Shown: positions 1 to 5,720 of the stretch, piece after piece | Position numbering within the stretch: position 1 is the stretch's first letter | Layout: every line of letters begins with the position of its first letter | Assembly (NCBI GenBank): GCA_014377395.1 | Contig: JACMPS010000018.1 | Coordinates: 1-6,881, forward strand | Length of the DNA stretch: 6,881 nt | Origin: Chthonomonadaceae bacterium | GTDB lineage: Bacteria > Armatimonadota > Chthonomonadetes > Chthonomonadales > Chthonomonadaceae | Reading direction: 5' to 3' | Notes under the pieces: generated by a model | The model's database searches: none | What the model was told of the DNA's origin: nothing | What the model saw: the letters and a program-made list of their open reading frames with translations, nothing else | Translations under genes and position numbers: made by a program

Positions 1-2
1 AC

Positions 3-101
3 AGACTTGAGACTTTCGGTGAGTTCCATGAGACAACTCCTGCTGGTGATAGCAGGTTGTTCCATACTCGACGGAACGATTTAATCCTTGAAAGTGCCTA
101 A
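3..101 (+). CDS. Possible C-terminal end of a convergent gene (partial, weak)
   Basis: A plus-strand frame is open from the window edge for 32 codons and ends in TAA at 99-101. Its last residues read RRNDLILESA. The stop overlaps the stop of the minus-strand secreted-protein gene (98-100), so the two would converge tail to tail with a few bases shared. The composition looks protein-like, but an open run of this length is not rare by chance, and a second plus-strand frame (from base 1) is also open over most of the same stretch. No family is recognised. An imperfect hairpin (arms 33-44 and 51-60, two-base bulge) lies within it and has no T-run on either strand. The alternative is plain non-coding downstream sequence. 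Confidence 0.3.
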   Translation, partial: RLETFGEFHETTPAGDSRLFHTRRNDLILESA

Positions 102-697
102 GTGTAGGTCGGGCTGTCCCCCACGGGGTTTGCAAGGGGGCTGGTGCCGTTCGTGTACTTAAAGGCAAACGTGTAAGTCCCGGTCTTAAAGGCACGAATG
201 TTGTAGTGTTTGTGCCAGCCTCCTCCCGCGTAGGGCAGGTCGAACTTGTTGCCGCCCAGGGTAAGGGCAGGGTTGTAATCGAAAAGCAACACATCGGAGG
301 CGTACATTTTCAGTCCCGGCGAGATCGAAACGAGCTGCATCCGTGCGGAATTCATCACGTTTTTGGGGTTGCCATTCGGGTAAGCTGTCACCACGTTCGT
401 TCCGAGATTGAAGAAAAGTGAGACTGCCCCGGCGGGTCCGCTGATGTTCGGCGTCATCGTTTGAGAGGTCGCAAGATAAGTATTGAGGCGATTCGGGTTT
501 GTAGAGCTGTCGCTAAACCAGACCGCCATCGAGTTTCCTGCAGTGCCACCGTTTGTGTTCAAGCCCAGGTAGAGGTCGCTTCCGTGAGTATCGCCGGGGG
601 GAGTACCGCCCTGTGCCAGAGCCGCCGTGCCTGCACTCAAGAGCAAAAGCGGAGTCAGAGCAAGCAAGCCCAATTTTGTTTTTGCAAGTCGTTTCAT
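98..697 (-). CDS. Small secreted protein, possible surface-anchored-type beta domain
   Basis: 199 residues. The N-terminus is a clear Sec signal peptide: basic KRLAKTK, a leucine-rich core at about 9-20, and a likely signal peptidase I site after A28 (ALA|Q). The mature part is rich in Gly, Asn, Thr and Ser and alternates short hydrophobic strands with turns, as in extracellular beta-sandwich proteins. Near the end, WHKHYNIRAF (161-170) followed by GTYTFAFKYTNG (173-184) resembles the H-x-H-x-N…GxYxFxF repeat seen in several bacterial surface-protein families. That likeness is from memory and is only suggestive. The protein stops right after SPTYT, where such domains usually continue for one more strand, so a short C-terminal loss is possible. 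ATG at 695-697 is preceded by an A-rich leader with only a weak GAAAG as ribosome site. It lies 59 bases after the pseudopilin gene with no terminator between them, so co-transcription is likely. Confidence 0.8.
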   Translation of the reverse strand: MKRLAKTKLGLLALTPLLLLSAGTAALAQGGTPPGDTHGSDLYLGLNTNGGTAGNSMAVWFSDSSTNPNRLNTYLATSQTMTPNISGPAGAVSLFFNLGTNVVTAYPNGNPKNVMNSARMQLVSISPGLKMYASDVLLFDYNPALTLGGNKFDLPYAGGGWHKHYNIRAFKTGTYTFAFKYTNGTSPLANPVGDSPTYT

Positions 698-756
698 TGT
701 ATTTTTTTCTTTCGTTTTTGTGTCGCAGTGATCGGATTTTGTTCTTATTTCAGGAA

Positions 757-1446
757 TCAGCGTCGCGGGTCATAGAGATCAATTTTGCCGTCTTTTGTCC
801 AGGTTCCGTCGAATCGGTACCACTTGGCGTGTCCATCACAGAAGAAGTAATTGGAGCCGCCCGTATGTCGTTTGATCGCCATATTTGTACCGGGATCTTC
901 AAGGATGAACTCGCTGTTATCGCGCCAGTAAGAGGCGTGAAAGTGATCGTCCGCAAAGTTCTCAATCAGTTCCGCACTGTAAACGGTGCTTGCCGGAGAG
1001 GTAATCGAATTGAGCGTTGTGTAGCCGTGCGTGTCCCGTGAGGTTTCGCCCGGCTCCAGAGGAGCCATCCACAGATTCGTGCCGTAAGAGGTAAATCGGG
1101 GACGGTCAAAGTTTCCTGGAGGCAACGGATAAAAATTGGTGGAGGCATCAGAAGGACACCGCAAAATTTGTCGGTTTTTCATGTAGGGATAAAGTGAAAA
1201 CACCCAGGAAGCGGTATTGGTGGTGTGTCCATCAAGAGGGAAGGTCTCATCGTAATCCTGCAAATACACCGTCATTGCGGTTCCCATTTGCTTTGAGTTG
1301 GAGAGGCAGGCGGTGGACCGCGCTTTCTCTCGTGCCTGTGCAAACACAGGGAAAAGAATAGCGGCGAGCATCGCAATAACAGCGATAACGACGAGCAACT
1401 CGATCAGCGTGAAGCCGATCTTGTGCTGTTGAATCGGGTAAGACAT
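757..1446 (-). CDS. Type IV pseudopilin-like protein, DUF1559 / H-X9-DG family
   Basis: 229 residues. A short leader ends in G11, then F12 begins the mature protein, with the conserved Glu at +5 (GFTLIE). This is the site cleaved and N-methylated by prepilin peptidase. A hydrophobic helix follows to about residue 33 and runs into FPVFAQAREKAR and a Cys-containing segment. Near the C-terminus, H194 is followed by nine residues and then D204-G205, the H-X9-DG motif that defines this pseudopilin-like family. Members occur in very large numbers in Armatimonadota and Planctomycetota; the exact partners and function are unknown, and a surface or secretion-related role is assumed. ATG at 1444-1446 has a good ribosome site, AGGA at 1456-1459 on the minus strand, nine bases upstream. 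It is the first gene of a probable pair with the secreted protein downstream. Confidence 0.93.
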   Translation of the reverse strand: MSYPIQQHKIGFTLIELLVVIAVIAMLAAILFPVFAQAREKARSTACLSNSKQMGTAMTVYLQDYDETFPLDGHTTNTASWVFSLYPYMKNRQILRCPSDASTNFYPLPPGNFDRPRFTSYGTNLWMAPLEPGETSRDTHGYTTLNSITSPASTVYSAELIENFADDHFHASYWRDNSEFILEDPGTNMAIKRHTGGSNYFFCDGHAKWYRFDGTWTKDGKIDLYDPRR

Positions 1447-1544
1447 CTAAATTTTTCCTATCGAGCCGAACTGCGGCGACACCCTTTTGTGAAGACAAAG
1501 GGGGGCAAAACGTTATCGAACTCAAGTGATGAGAAACGGGAGAG
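1447..1544 (-). promoter_or_regulatory. Leader region of the pseudopilin gene
   Basis: These 98 bases lie between the terminator of the gene upstream and the pseudopilin ATG, so the promoter of the pseudopilin / secreted-protein pair should lie here. No convincing -35/-10 pair is visible. A hairpin-forming repeat has arms at 1482-1490 and 1495-1503 around a four-base loop. On the plus strand it pairs fully with one T-G wobble; on the transcribed minus strand that position becomes a C-A mismatch. It does not resemble a riboswitch class I can recognise. Confidence 0.35.
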
Positions 1545-1573
1545 AATAAAAATCGCTTGATAGAGAGTCAAGC
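1545..1573 (-). terminator. Intrinsic terminator after the DUF2946-like gene
   Basis: Read on the minus strand, GCTTGA and TCAAGC form a perfect 6-bp stem (1568-1573 with 1555-1560) around a seven-base loop. It is followed directly by the T-rich run GATTTTTATT (1545-1554). It lies about 50 bases after the stop at 1625 and separates that gene from the pseudopilin gene. Confidence 0.7.
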
Positions 1574-1624
1574 CGACAAAAGAGTGCCCTGTGTCCAGTA
1601 AGGAGACAGAGACTCAGGGAGAAA

Positions 1625-2032
1625 CTAAGCCACAGGAGGAGCGCGGCTTGAGGTGTAACGAAGAACGGAAAGCGGTAAGGAGGCGACAAAGACGGGTGGA
1701 GCGTCCGTTTTGACAAGTGAGAGAAGCACAGCGGACGGTGGAGGAGAAGAAATTTTTCCGGTGACTGCAAGCCAGTCGCAGTAAGCACAGTGATCGTTGT
1801 CACTTCGCTCAATGGATTGCATTCCGTCTTGGGCGGGCGTCGAATGGGACGTGCTGGAAGGGGCGAACGTCACTTGAGAGGTGACTTGCCGACTGTGAGA
1901 ACGAGAAAGCGCGGAGTGAATATGGAAAACGCCCCCGAAAGCCGAAAGCCAGACGTAACACACCAGCAACACCCGCAAAAGTAGGGTGCGCGGCTTCGCC
2001 GATTTTCGATTGGAGCGAGTTAAACTTTCCAT
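1625..2032 (-). CDS. Small membrane-anchored protein, DUF2946-like
   Basis: 135 residues from the ATG at 2030-2032. A basic N-terminus is followed by one hydrophobic segment at about 17-36, then HIH (37-39), a polar Ser/His-rich stretch, and the pair H81-C82-x-x-C85 with W87 close by. A second hydrophobic stretch (about 99-125) leads to RAPP (130-133) at the C-terminus. A single N-terminal helix, a HCxxC-type motif and a terminal R-(A/G)-P-P match DUF2946 proteins, small envelope proteins often found near metal, especially copper, genes. No copper gene is visible here, so a metal role is inference. The frame stays open upstream to a TTG at 2087-2089, but that codon lies in the T-run of the clpC terminator, so a shorter form is more likely. 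No clear ribosome site precedes any start; ATG 2039-2041 is the other candidate. Confidence 0.75.
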   Translation of the reverse strand: MESLTRSNRKSAKPRTLLLRVLLVCYVWLSAFGGVFHIHSALSRSHSRQVTSQVTFAPSSTSHSTPAQDGMQSIERSDNDHCAYCDWLAVTGKISSPPPSAVLLSLVKTDAPPVFVASLPLSVLRYTSSRAPPVA

Positions 2033-2039
2033 CTTACAC

Positions 2040-2069
2040 ATTCTAACACACTTTGAGTACACACTGCAA
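2040..2069 (-). promoter_or_regulatory. Candidate promoter of the DUF2946-like gene
   Basis: On the minus strand, TTGCAG (2064-2069) and TAGAAT (2040-2045) are separated by 18 bases. The -10 box matches the sigma-70 consensus at five of six positions; the -35 matches only its first three. The position is sensible, just after the clpC terminator. Transcription would start at about 2033, almost at the ATG at 2030-2032, so the mRNA could be nearly leaderless. This fits the absence of a ribosome site. Confidence 0.4.
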
Positions 2070-2080
2070 GTATTTTTCGC

Positions 2081-2126
2081 TAAGAACAAAAATAAATCCC
2101 GGTCTCCTTTCTGGAGACCGGGATTT
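2081..2126 (-). terminator. Strong intrinsic terminator after clpC
   Basis: A perfect 14-bp stem (2094-2107 with 2113-2126) surrounds a five-base loop. On the minus strand it is followed by ATTTTTGTTCTT. It begins 19 bases after the clpC stop. The stem core is CCCGGTCTCC / GGAGACCGGG. Confidence 0.95.
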
Positions 2127-2145
2127 AAGACGAAACAAGACCGAA

Positions 2146-4686
2146 CTAAACGACCGCAGGCTCTTCCAATGGCGGCAAGCCGCTATCATCCTCGGAGGGC
2201 ATTCCCTCGTCAATGCGTTTGACTCGGAAGACGAATTCACCCTCGCGCAACTCTACTAACACTGTGTCGCCGGGGCGGAAAGTCCCACGCAGAACTTCTT
2301 CCGCAAGAGGGTCTTCCAGCAATCGCTGAACCGCACGGCGAAGAGGACGTGCGCCCATCGTTTTGTCGAAGCCTTCTTCCGCCAGTCGCTCTTTGACTTC
2401 GGGCGTCACTTCCAGCGTCAGTTCCTGAGTGGACATCTGCTTATTGACCCGCAACAGCATCAGGTCAACGATCTGGAAGATTTCGTCTGCGGAAAGCGCA
2501 TGGAAGACGATTACCTCATCAAGACGGTTGAGGAATTCAGGGCGGAACGCCTTTTTCACCTCGTCCATCACACGATTTTTAATCGCTTCTTGCGCTCTGA
2601 CCGAGTCAGTTCCTCGTCGCTCCAGGTCACTTCGGATTCCCAGACTTCGATCCGTCGGATTGATTGCCGCCGCACCGAGGTTCGAGGTCATAATCACGAC
2701 CGTGTTCTTGAAGTCTACGATACGTCCCTGACTGTCGGTAAGTCGTCCGTCTTCCGCCACTTGAAGCAGAATGTTAAAGACTTCCGGGTGCGCCTTTTCG
2801 ATTTCGTCCAACAGAATGACCGAGTACGGGTTGCGGCGAACGGCTTCTGTCAGTTGACCGCCCTCCTCATAACCGACGTATCCGGGAGGTGCGCCCACAA
2901 GTCGGGACACGTTAAATCGCTCGGAGTATTCGCTCATGTCAATCCTGATCAGATTGTTTTCGCTATCGAACAAGAACGCCGCAAGTGCTTTTGCCAGTTC
3001 CGTTTTTCCGGTTCCTGTAGGTCCGAGGAAAATAAAGGTTCCCATCGGACGTTTCGGGTCCTTCATACCGGAGCGGGCGCGACGTACCGCACGAGAAACC
3101 GCCACAATCGCGTCGTGCTGACCGATGATTTTCTTGTGGATTTCCTCTTCCATTCGCAGAAGTTTCTTGGTCTCGGTCTCGACAAGTCGCATAACCGGGA
3201 TTCCGGTCCAACTCTGTACAATGGACGCTACTTCGTCTTCGCCGACTTCGCGCTTCATGCTCTCCCGATTGGAGTTCCACTGGAGTTCAAGTTCTTCGAT
3301 CTCTTTTTTAAGATCGTCGCGCTGAACTTCAAGCGTGTTGATGTCGGAATTGTAGTGGCTGTTGGAGGCGACTTTGTCAATCTCTTTTTTGACTTCGTTG
3401 AGTTTCGCTTTTGCCTGTCGCAGTTCTGCGGGGGGCAGAGCATACTGCAAGCGCACACGAGACGCCGCTTCGTCAATCAGGTCAATGGCTTTGTCCGGCA
3501 AAAATCGGTCGGTGATGTAGCGATCCGCCAGCGTTGCCGCCGCCTTGAGTGCCGCATCGGTGATCGTGACGCGATGATGTTGCTCATAACGCTCTCGCAA
3601 TCCCTTCAGAATTTCAACGGTGTCTTCGGGAGAAGGCTCCGAAACCTTGACGGGCTGGAAGCGACGTTGCAGGGCGGCATCACGTTCGATGTACTTGCGG
3701 AACTCGTCGTTGGTGGTAGCTCCGATACACTGGAGTTCACCGCGAGCGAGCGCAGGCTTCATAATATTGGAAGCATCAATCGCACCCTCTGCCGCCCCTG
3801 CACCGACAAGCGTATGCAGTTCGTCAATGAAGAGAATCACGTCTCCAGCGGACTTGCGAACTTCTTCCATGACGCGCTTCATGCGCTCTTCGAACTCACC
3901 GCGATATTTGGTTCCCGCCACAAGTCCGGCAAGGTCAAGAGCGATAATGCGCTTGTCCTTGAGGGTGTCGGGAATGTCACCGGAAATAATGCGCTGCGCC
4001 AAGCCTTCGGCAATCGCGGTTTTACCGACGCCGGGTTCACCTAAGAGAACCGGGTTATTTTTGGTACGCCGTGAAAGGATTTGCACGACGCGCTCGATTT
4101 CGGTGTGTCTGCCAACAACGGGATCGAGTTTTTCGTCACGCGCCATTTGTGTGTAGTCGCGTCCGAATTCTTCGAGCGTCGGAGTTTTGGTGCGCTGTTC
4201 TTTGCGTCCTCCACCCCCACCAACTGTGGTTGCATTGGACGCGGTTCCGCCGTCGTTGTCTTGAAGCATCATCACTTCGCGACGGGTGCGCTCCAGTTCA
4301 ACGCCGAGTTTTGCAAGGACCCGCCCTGCAAGCCCTTCGCCCTCACGAATGAGACCGAGCAGAAGATGCTCCGTACCGATATAGTTATTGGAAAGTTGGC
4401 GGGCTTCATCATAAGCGAGATCAATGACGCGCTTTGCACGGGGCGTCAGTTGCATATCCTGCCCCGGTCGGTTTTCACCGCGTGTCACCTGTCGCTCGAT
4501 CTCCGAGCGAATCCTTCCCAGCGAAACACCCATTCTGTCGAGAATACGGGCGGCAACGCTATCGTTCTCGCGCACTAATCCGAGGAGGAGGTGTTCGGTG
4601 GAGACATAATTCTCGCCGAGTCTTCCCGCCTCTTCCTGTGCGAAGAAGACGACGCGCCGCGCTCTTTCAGTAAATCGTTGCCACAT
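2146..4686 (-). CDS. clpC: ClpC, AAA+ unfoldase subunit of the Clp protease
   Basis: 846 residues from ATG 4684-4686, close to the family length (about 810-850). ClpC recognises, unfolds and threads cytoplasmic proteins into ClpP, using ATP. Order of parts: double ClpN repeat (about 1-140) with TEHLLLGL in both halves; Gly-rich linker; first ATPase domain with Walker A GEPGVGKT (216-223), pore-loop Y261 and Walker B VILFIDE (283-289); a short middle coiled coil (about 412-478), which marks ClpC rather than ClpB; second ATPase domain with Walker A GPTGTGKT (555-562), pore loop GYVG (602-605), Walker B VILLDE (623-628) and sensor-2 GARPLRR (778-784). Both ATPase sites look intact. The ClpP-docking tripeptide, usually LGF, IGF or VGF, reads LGI (682-684). 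A GTG two codons upstream (4690-4692) is also in frame, but AGGAG is only three bases from it and nine from the ATG. The gene appears monocistronic. Confidence 0.97.
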   Translation of the reverse strand: MWQRFTERARRVVFFAQEEAGRLGENYVSTEHLLLGLVRENDSVAARILDRMGVSLGRIRSEIERQVTRGENRPGQDMQLTPRAKRVIDLAYDEARQLSNNYIGTEHLLLGLIREGEGLAGRVLAKLGVELERTRREVMMLQDNDGGTASNATTVGGGGGRKEQRTKTPTLEEFGRDYTQMARDEKLDPVVGRHTEIERVVQILSRRTKNNPVLLGEPGVGKTAIAEGLAQRIISGDIPDTLKDKRIIALDLAGLVAGTKYRGEFEERMKRVMEEVRKSAGDVILFIDELHTLVGAGAAEGAIDASNIMKPALARGELQCIGATTNDEFRKYIERDAALQRRFQPVKVSEPSPEDTVEILKGLRERYEQHHRVTITDAALKAAATLADRYITDRFLPDKAIDLIDEAASRVRLQYALPPAELRQAKAKLNEVKKEIDKVASNSHYNSDINTLEVQRDDLKKEIEELELQWNSNRESMKREVGEDEVASIVQSWTGIPVMRLVETETKKLLRMEEEIHKKIIGQHDAIVAVSRAVRRARSGMKDPKRPMGTFIFLGPTGTGKTELAKALAAFLFDSENNLIRIDMSEYSERFNVSRLVGAPPGYVGYEEGGQLTEAVRRNPYSVILLDEIEKAHPEVFNILLQVAEDGRLTDSQGRIVDFKNTVVIMTSNLGAAAINPTDRSLGIRSDLERRGTDSVRAQEAIKNRVMDEVKKAFRPEFLNRLDEVIVFHALSADEIFQIVDLMLLRVNKQMSTQELTLEVTPEVKERLAEEGFDKTMGARPLRRAVQRLLEDPLAEEVLRGTFRPGDTVLVELREGEFVFRVKRIDEGMPSEDDSGLPPLEEPAVV

Positions 4687-4862
4687 AGTCACAGGCTCCT
4701 CATTTCTCTTTACTACCGCCTCTCCATTATTGCTAACGGCAAGTGCGGGAAGTTCGAGTCTTTCACCCTTTTCTTTAGTCTACGCTTTTAAGTCACGTTT
4801 ATTGATACATTTGTTCAGACTCCGTACTCTTCAATAGAGCCGGATACCGGGTAAAAGTTCCA
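4687..4862 (-). promoter_or_regulatory. Upstream region of clpC, no recognised operator
   Basis: About 175 bases between the candidate vapBC terminator and clpC must hold the clpC promoter if the gene is transcribed alone. I found no CIRCE inverted repeat (TTAGCACTC…GAGTGCTAA) and no clear tandem CtsR-type heptads, and no good sigma-70 pair. One AATAAT box lies at about 4727-4732 without a matching -35. No reading frame here looks coding. Confidence 0.4.
4696..4700 (-). promoter_or_regulatory. Ribosome binding site deciding the clpC start
   Basis: AGGAG on the minus strand is nine bases before ATG 4684-4686 but only three before the in-frame GTG 4690-4692, so the ATG is preferred. The resulting N-terminus (MWQRFTERAR) also lines up with that of the ClpN-only paralogue (MEWQRFTGRAR). 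Confidence 0.8.
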
Positions 4863-4900
4863 GAGTCCCCTTCACCTAGCCGAAGGAACAGGTGAAACTC
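4863..4900 (-). terminator. Candidate terminator of the vapBC pair
   Basis: An inverted repeat has TTCACCT (4871-4877) pairing perfectly with AGGTGAA (4890-4896) around a 12-base loop. Outer arms GAGT (4863-4866) and ACTC (4897-4900) pair across a four-base bulge. It sits directly after the toxin stop. On the minus strand only a short T-run (ACTTTTAC) follows, several bases later, so its strength as an intrinsic terminator is uncertain. Confidence 0.5.
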
Positions 4901-4903
4901 TTC

Positions 4904-5290
4904 TTAAATTCGGGCGTAAGGGGCATGAATTTTCAAGCCCGGGACCGCTCCGAAATGCTTTTGATTAAAAGTGTAGATCGTTGCGTTCGTTTCAAGCGCA
5001 ACCGCCGCCGTCATCAAGTCAAACGCTCCTATTCCGTGCGACAACATGAGCATTGAGTATGTCTGAAACGTGTTCTCTAATACCGCAGGCGAAGCCCATA
5101 CTCTAGGGAACGGCTTCAAGAGAACATCTAAACGCTTGCGAGACTGCCCATCGCGGCAACCCGCAACCAGTTCAAAAGCAACAAAGCCGGGGACGGCAAT
5201 GTCACTCTTTGGCGCACCTGCAAACCATGTCATCGCAGGTGTATATCCTCGCAACAGGTCAATACAGATGTCGGCATCCAAGAGGTTCAT
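4904..5290 (-). CDS. vapC: VapC-type PIN-domain toxin (ribonuclease)
   Basis: 128 residues, a full-length PIN domain. VapC toxins are Mg-dependent ribonucleases that cleave tRNA, rRNA or mRNA when freed from their antitoxin. Expected acidic residues are in place: D5 in the first strand (MNLLDADICIDLLRG), E40 in the second motif (FVAFELVAG) and D91 in IGAFDLMTAAVALE. The fourth position is N109 in YTFNQKHF, which leads to VPGL; Asn in a TxNxxxF context is common in this branch of VapC. ATG 5288-5290 overlaps the antitoxin stop as ATGA, the usual coupling in these pairs. Nothing suggests inactivation. The exact RNA target cannot be read from the sequence. Confidence 0.9.
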   Translation of the reverse strand: MNLLDADICIDLLRGYTPAMTWFAGAPKSDIAVPGFVAFELVAGCRDGQSRKRLDVLLKPFPRVWASPAVLENTFQTYSMLMLSHGIGAFDLMTAAVALETNATIYTFNQKHFGAVPGLKIHAPYARI

Positions 5291-5562
5291 CCAATGCCCT
5301 CCCAGCGTTGTGCCGCTCTCTCCTTAAATTGTTGTGCCAATTCTTCCGAACTAAGATTTGGATCGCCGAAATCCCCAATAATTCCTTGCCGCCGCCATTC
5401 AGCAATTACGCTCTCACCCCATGTTTCTTCTTTTTGAGGAGACGCATCGGGCAGGGCGTCCACGACTTCGATCAAGTACGTTTCAAGCGATTTCCCTGAC
5501 TTCTGTGCATTTAGATGGAGCCGTCGCTCCTGCTCAGGCGAAAGATTTAAGATCAGCGTCAT
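5287..5562 (-). CDS. vapB: VapB-type antitoxin
   Basis: 91 residues. The first half (MTLILNLSPEQERRLHLNAQ, then SLETYLIEVVDAL to about 37) has the strand-helix-helix pattern of ribbon-helix-helix DNA-binding antitoxins. The C-terminal part (about 52-85, with IIGDFGDPN and SSEELAQQF) resembles the toxin-wrapping tails of PIN-domain antitoxins. Such antitoxins neutralise the toxin and usually repress their own promoter; they are labile proteins cut by Lon or Clp proteases. The start ATG 5560-5562 has GAGGA upstream (5570-5574 on the minus strand, about seven bases). The stop TGA (5287-5289) overlaps the toxin ATG. The assignment rests on position, size and fold pattern, and the precise antitoxin family is uncertain. 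Confidence 0.82.
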   Translation of the reverse strand: MTLILNLSPEQERRLHLNAQKSGKSLETYLIEVVDALPDASPQKEETWGESVIAEWRRQGIIGDFGDPNLSSEELAQQFKERAAQRWEGIG

Positions 5563-5627
5563 TTCTTTTTCCTCAGAGTGTGTCGAAAACGTTGATTTAG
5601 TGCGTGCGACGCAGGAATGAATTCCGC

Positions 5628-5655
5628 GCTATAAGGCGAGTACGCCCCGTGTCCT
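5628..5655 (-). promoter_or_regulatory. Candidate vapBC promoter
   Basis: On the minus strand, AGGACA (5650-5655) and TATAGC (5628-5633) are spaced 16 bases apart. Each matches the sigma-70 consensus at four of six positions. It lies about 65 bases before the antitoxin ATG. The match is modest; its overlap with a perfect inverted repeat makes it more credible. Confidence 0.35.
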
Positions 5656-5663
5656 TCGGACAC
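5649..5663. promoter_or_regulatory. Inverted repeat, possible VapBC operator
   Basis: GTGTCC-TTC-GGACAC is a perfect 6-bp inverted repeat that overlaps the candidate -35 of vapBC. A second small palindrome, GGCG-AGTA-CGCC (5635-5646), lies in the spacer. VapBC complexes usually bind palindromes across their own promoter. The repeat could instead act as an RNA hairpin, but no T-run follows on either strand, so it is unlikely to be a terminator. Confidence 0.4.
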
Positions 5664-5720
5664 ACCACTCATCGGATTTCACCCTGAGCAAAAACTTTTT
5701 CTCATAGGCTTTTGCACACA

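Noticed and set aside
28..84. A 17-residue plus-strand peptide starting MRQLLLVIAGC that looks like a lipoprotein signal.
   Set aside because: It stops eight residues after the Cys. No gene follows, and another plus-strand frame covers the same bases, so it is probably chance.
1522..1812. A minus-strand frame of 96 codons overlapping the end of the DUF2946-like gene.
   Set aside because: It runs through the terminator at 1545-1573 and is a Ser/Leu-rich shadow. The overlapping frame has the meaningful HCxxC and RAPP motifs.
2087..2089. TTG as the start of the DUF2946-like gene, adding 19 residues.
   Set aside because: It sits in the T-run of the clpC terminator, upstream of the candidate promoter, with no ribosome site.
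2500..4044. A 514-codon open frame on the plus strand.
   Set aside because: It lies wholly opposite clpC. Its translation has no recognisable domain, and its openness follows from the codon pattern of the real gene on the other strand.
4690..4692. GTG as the start codon of clpC.
   Set aside because: The AGGAG is only three bases away, too close, while the ATG two codons later has ideal spacing and matches the paralogue's N-terminus.
4687..4862. CIRCE or CtsR heat-shock operators upstream of clpC.
   Set aside because: I looked for both patterns and saw no acceptable match.
5649..5663. The GTGTCC/GGACAC hairpin as a terminator for the ClpN-only gene.
   Set aside because: No T-run follows on either strand, and it lies near the vapBC promoter, where an operator fits better.
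5688..5720. An A/T-rich inverted repeat just after the ClpN-only stop as a terminator.
   Set aside because: The possible stem is only A-T pairs capped by GC, has a long loop and is followed by no T-run, so it cannot be called a terminator.
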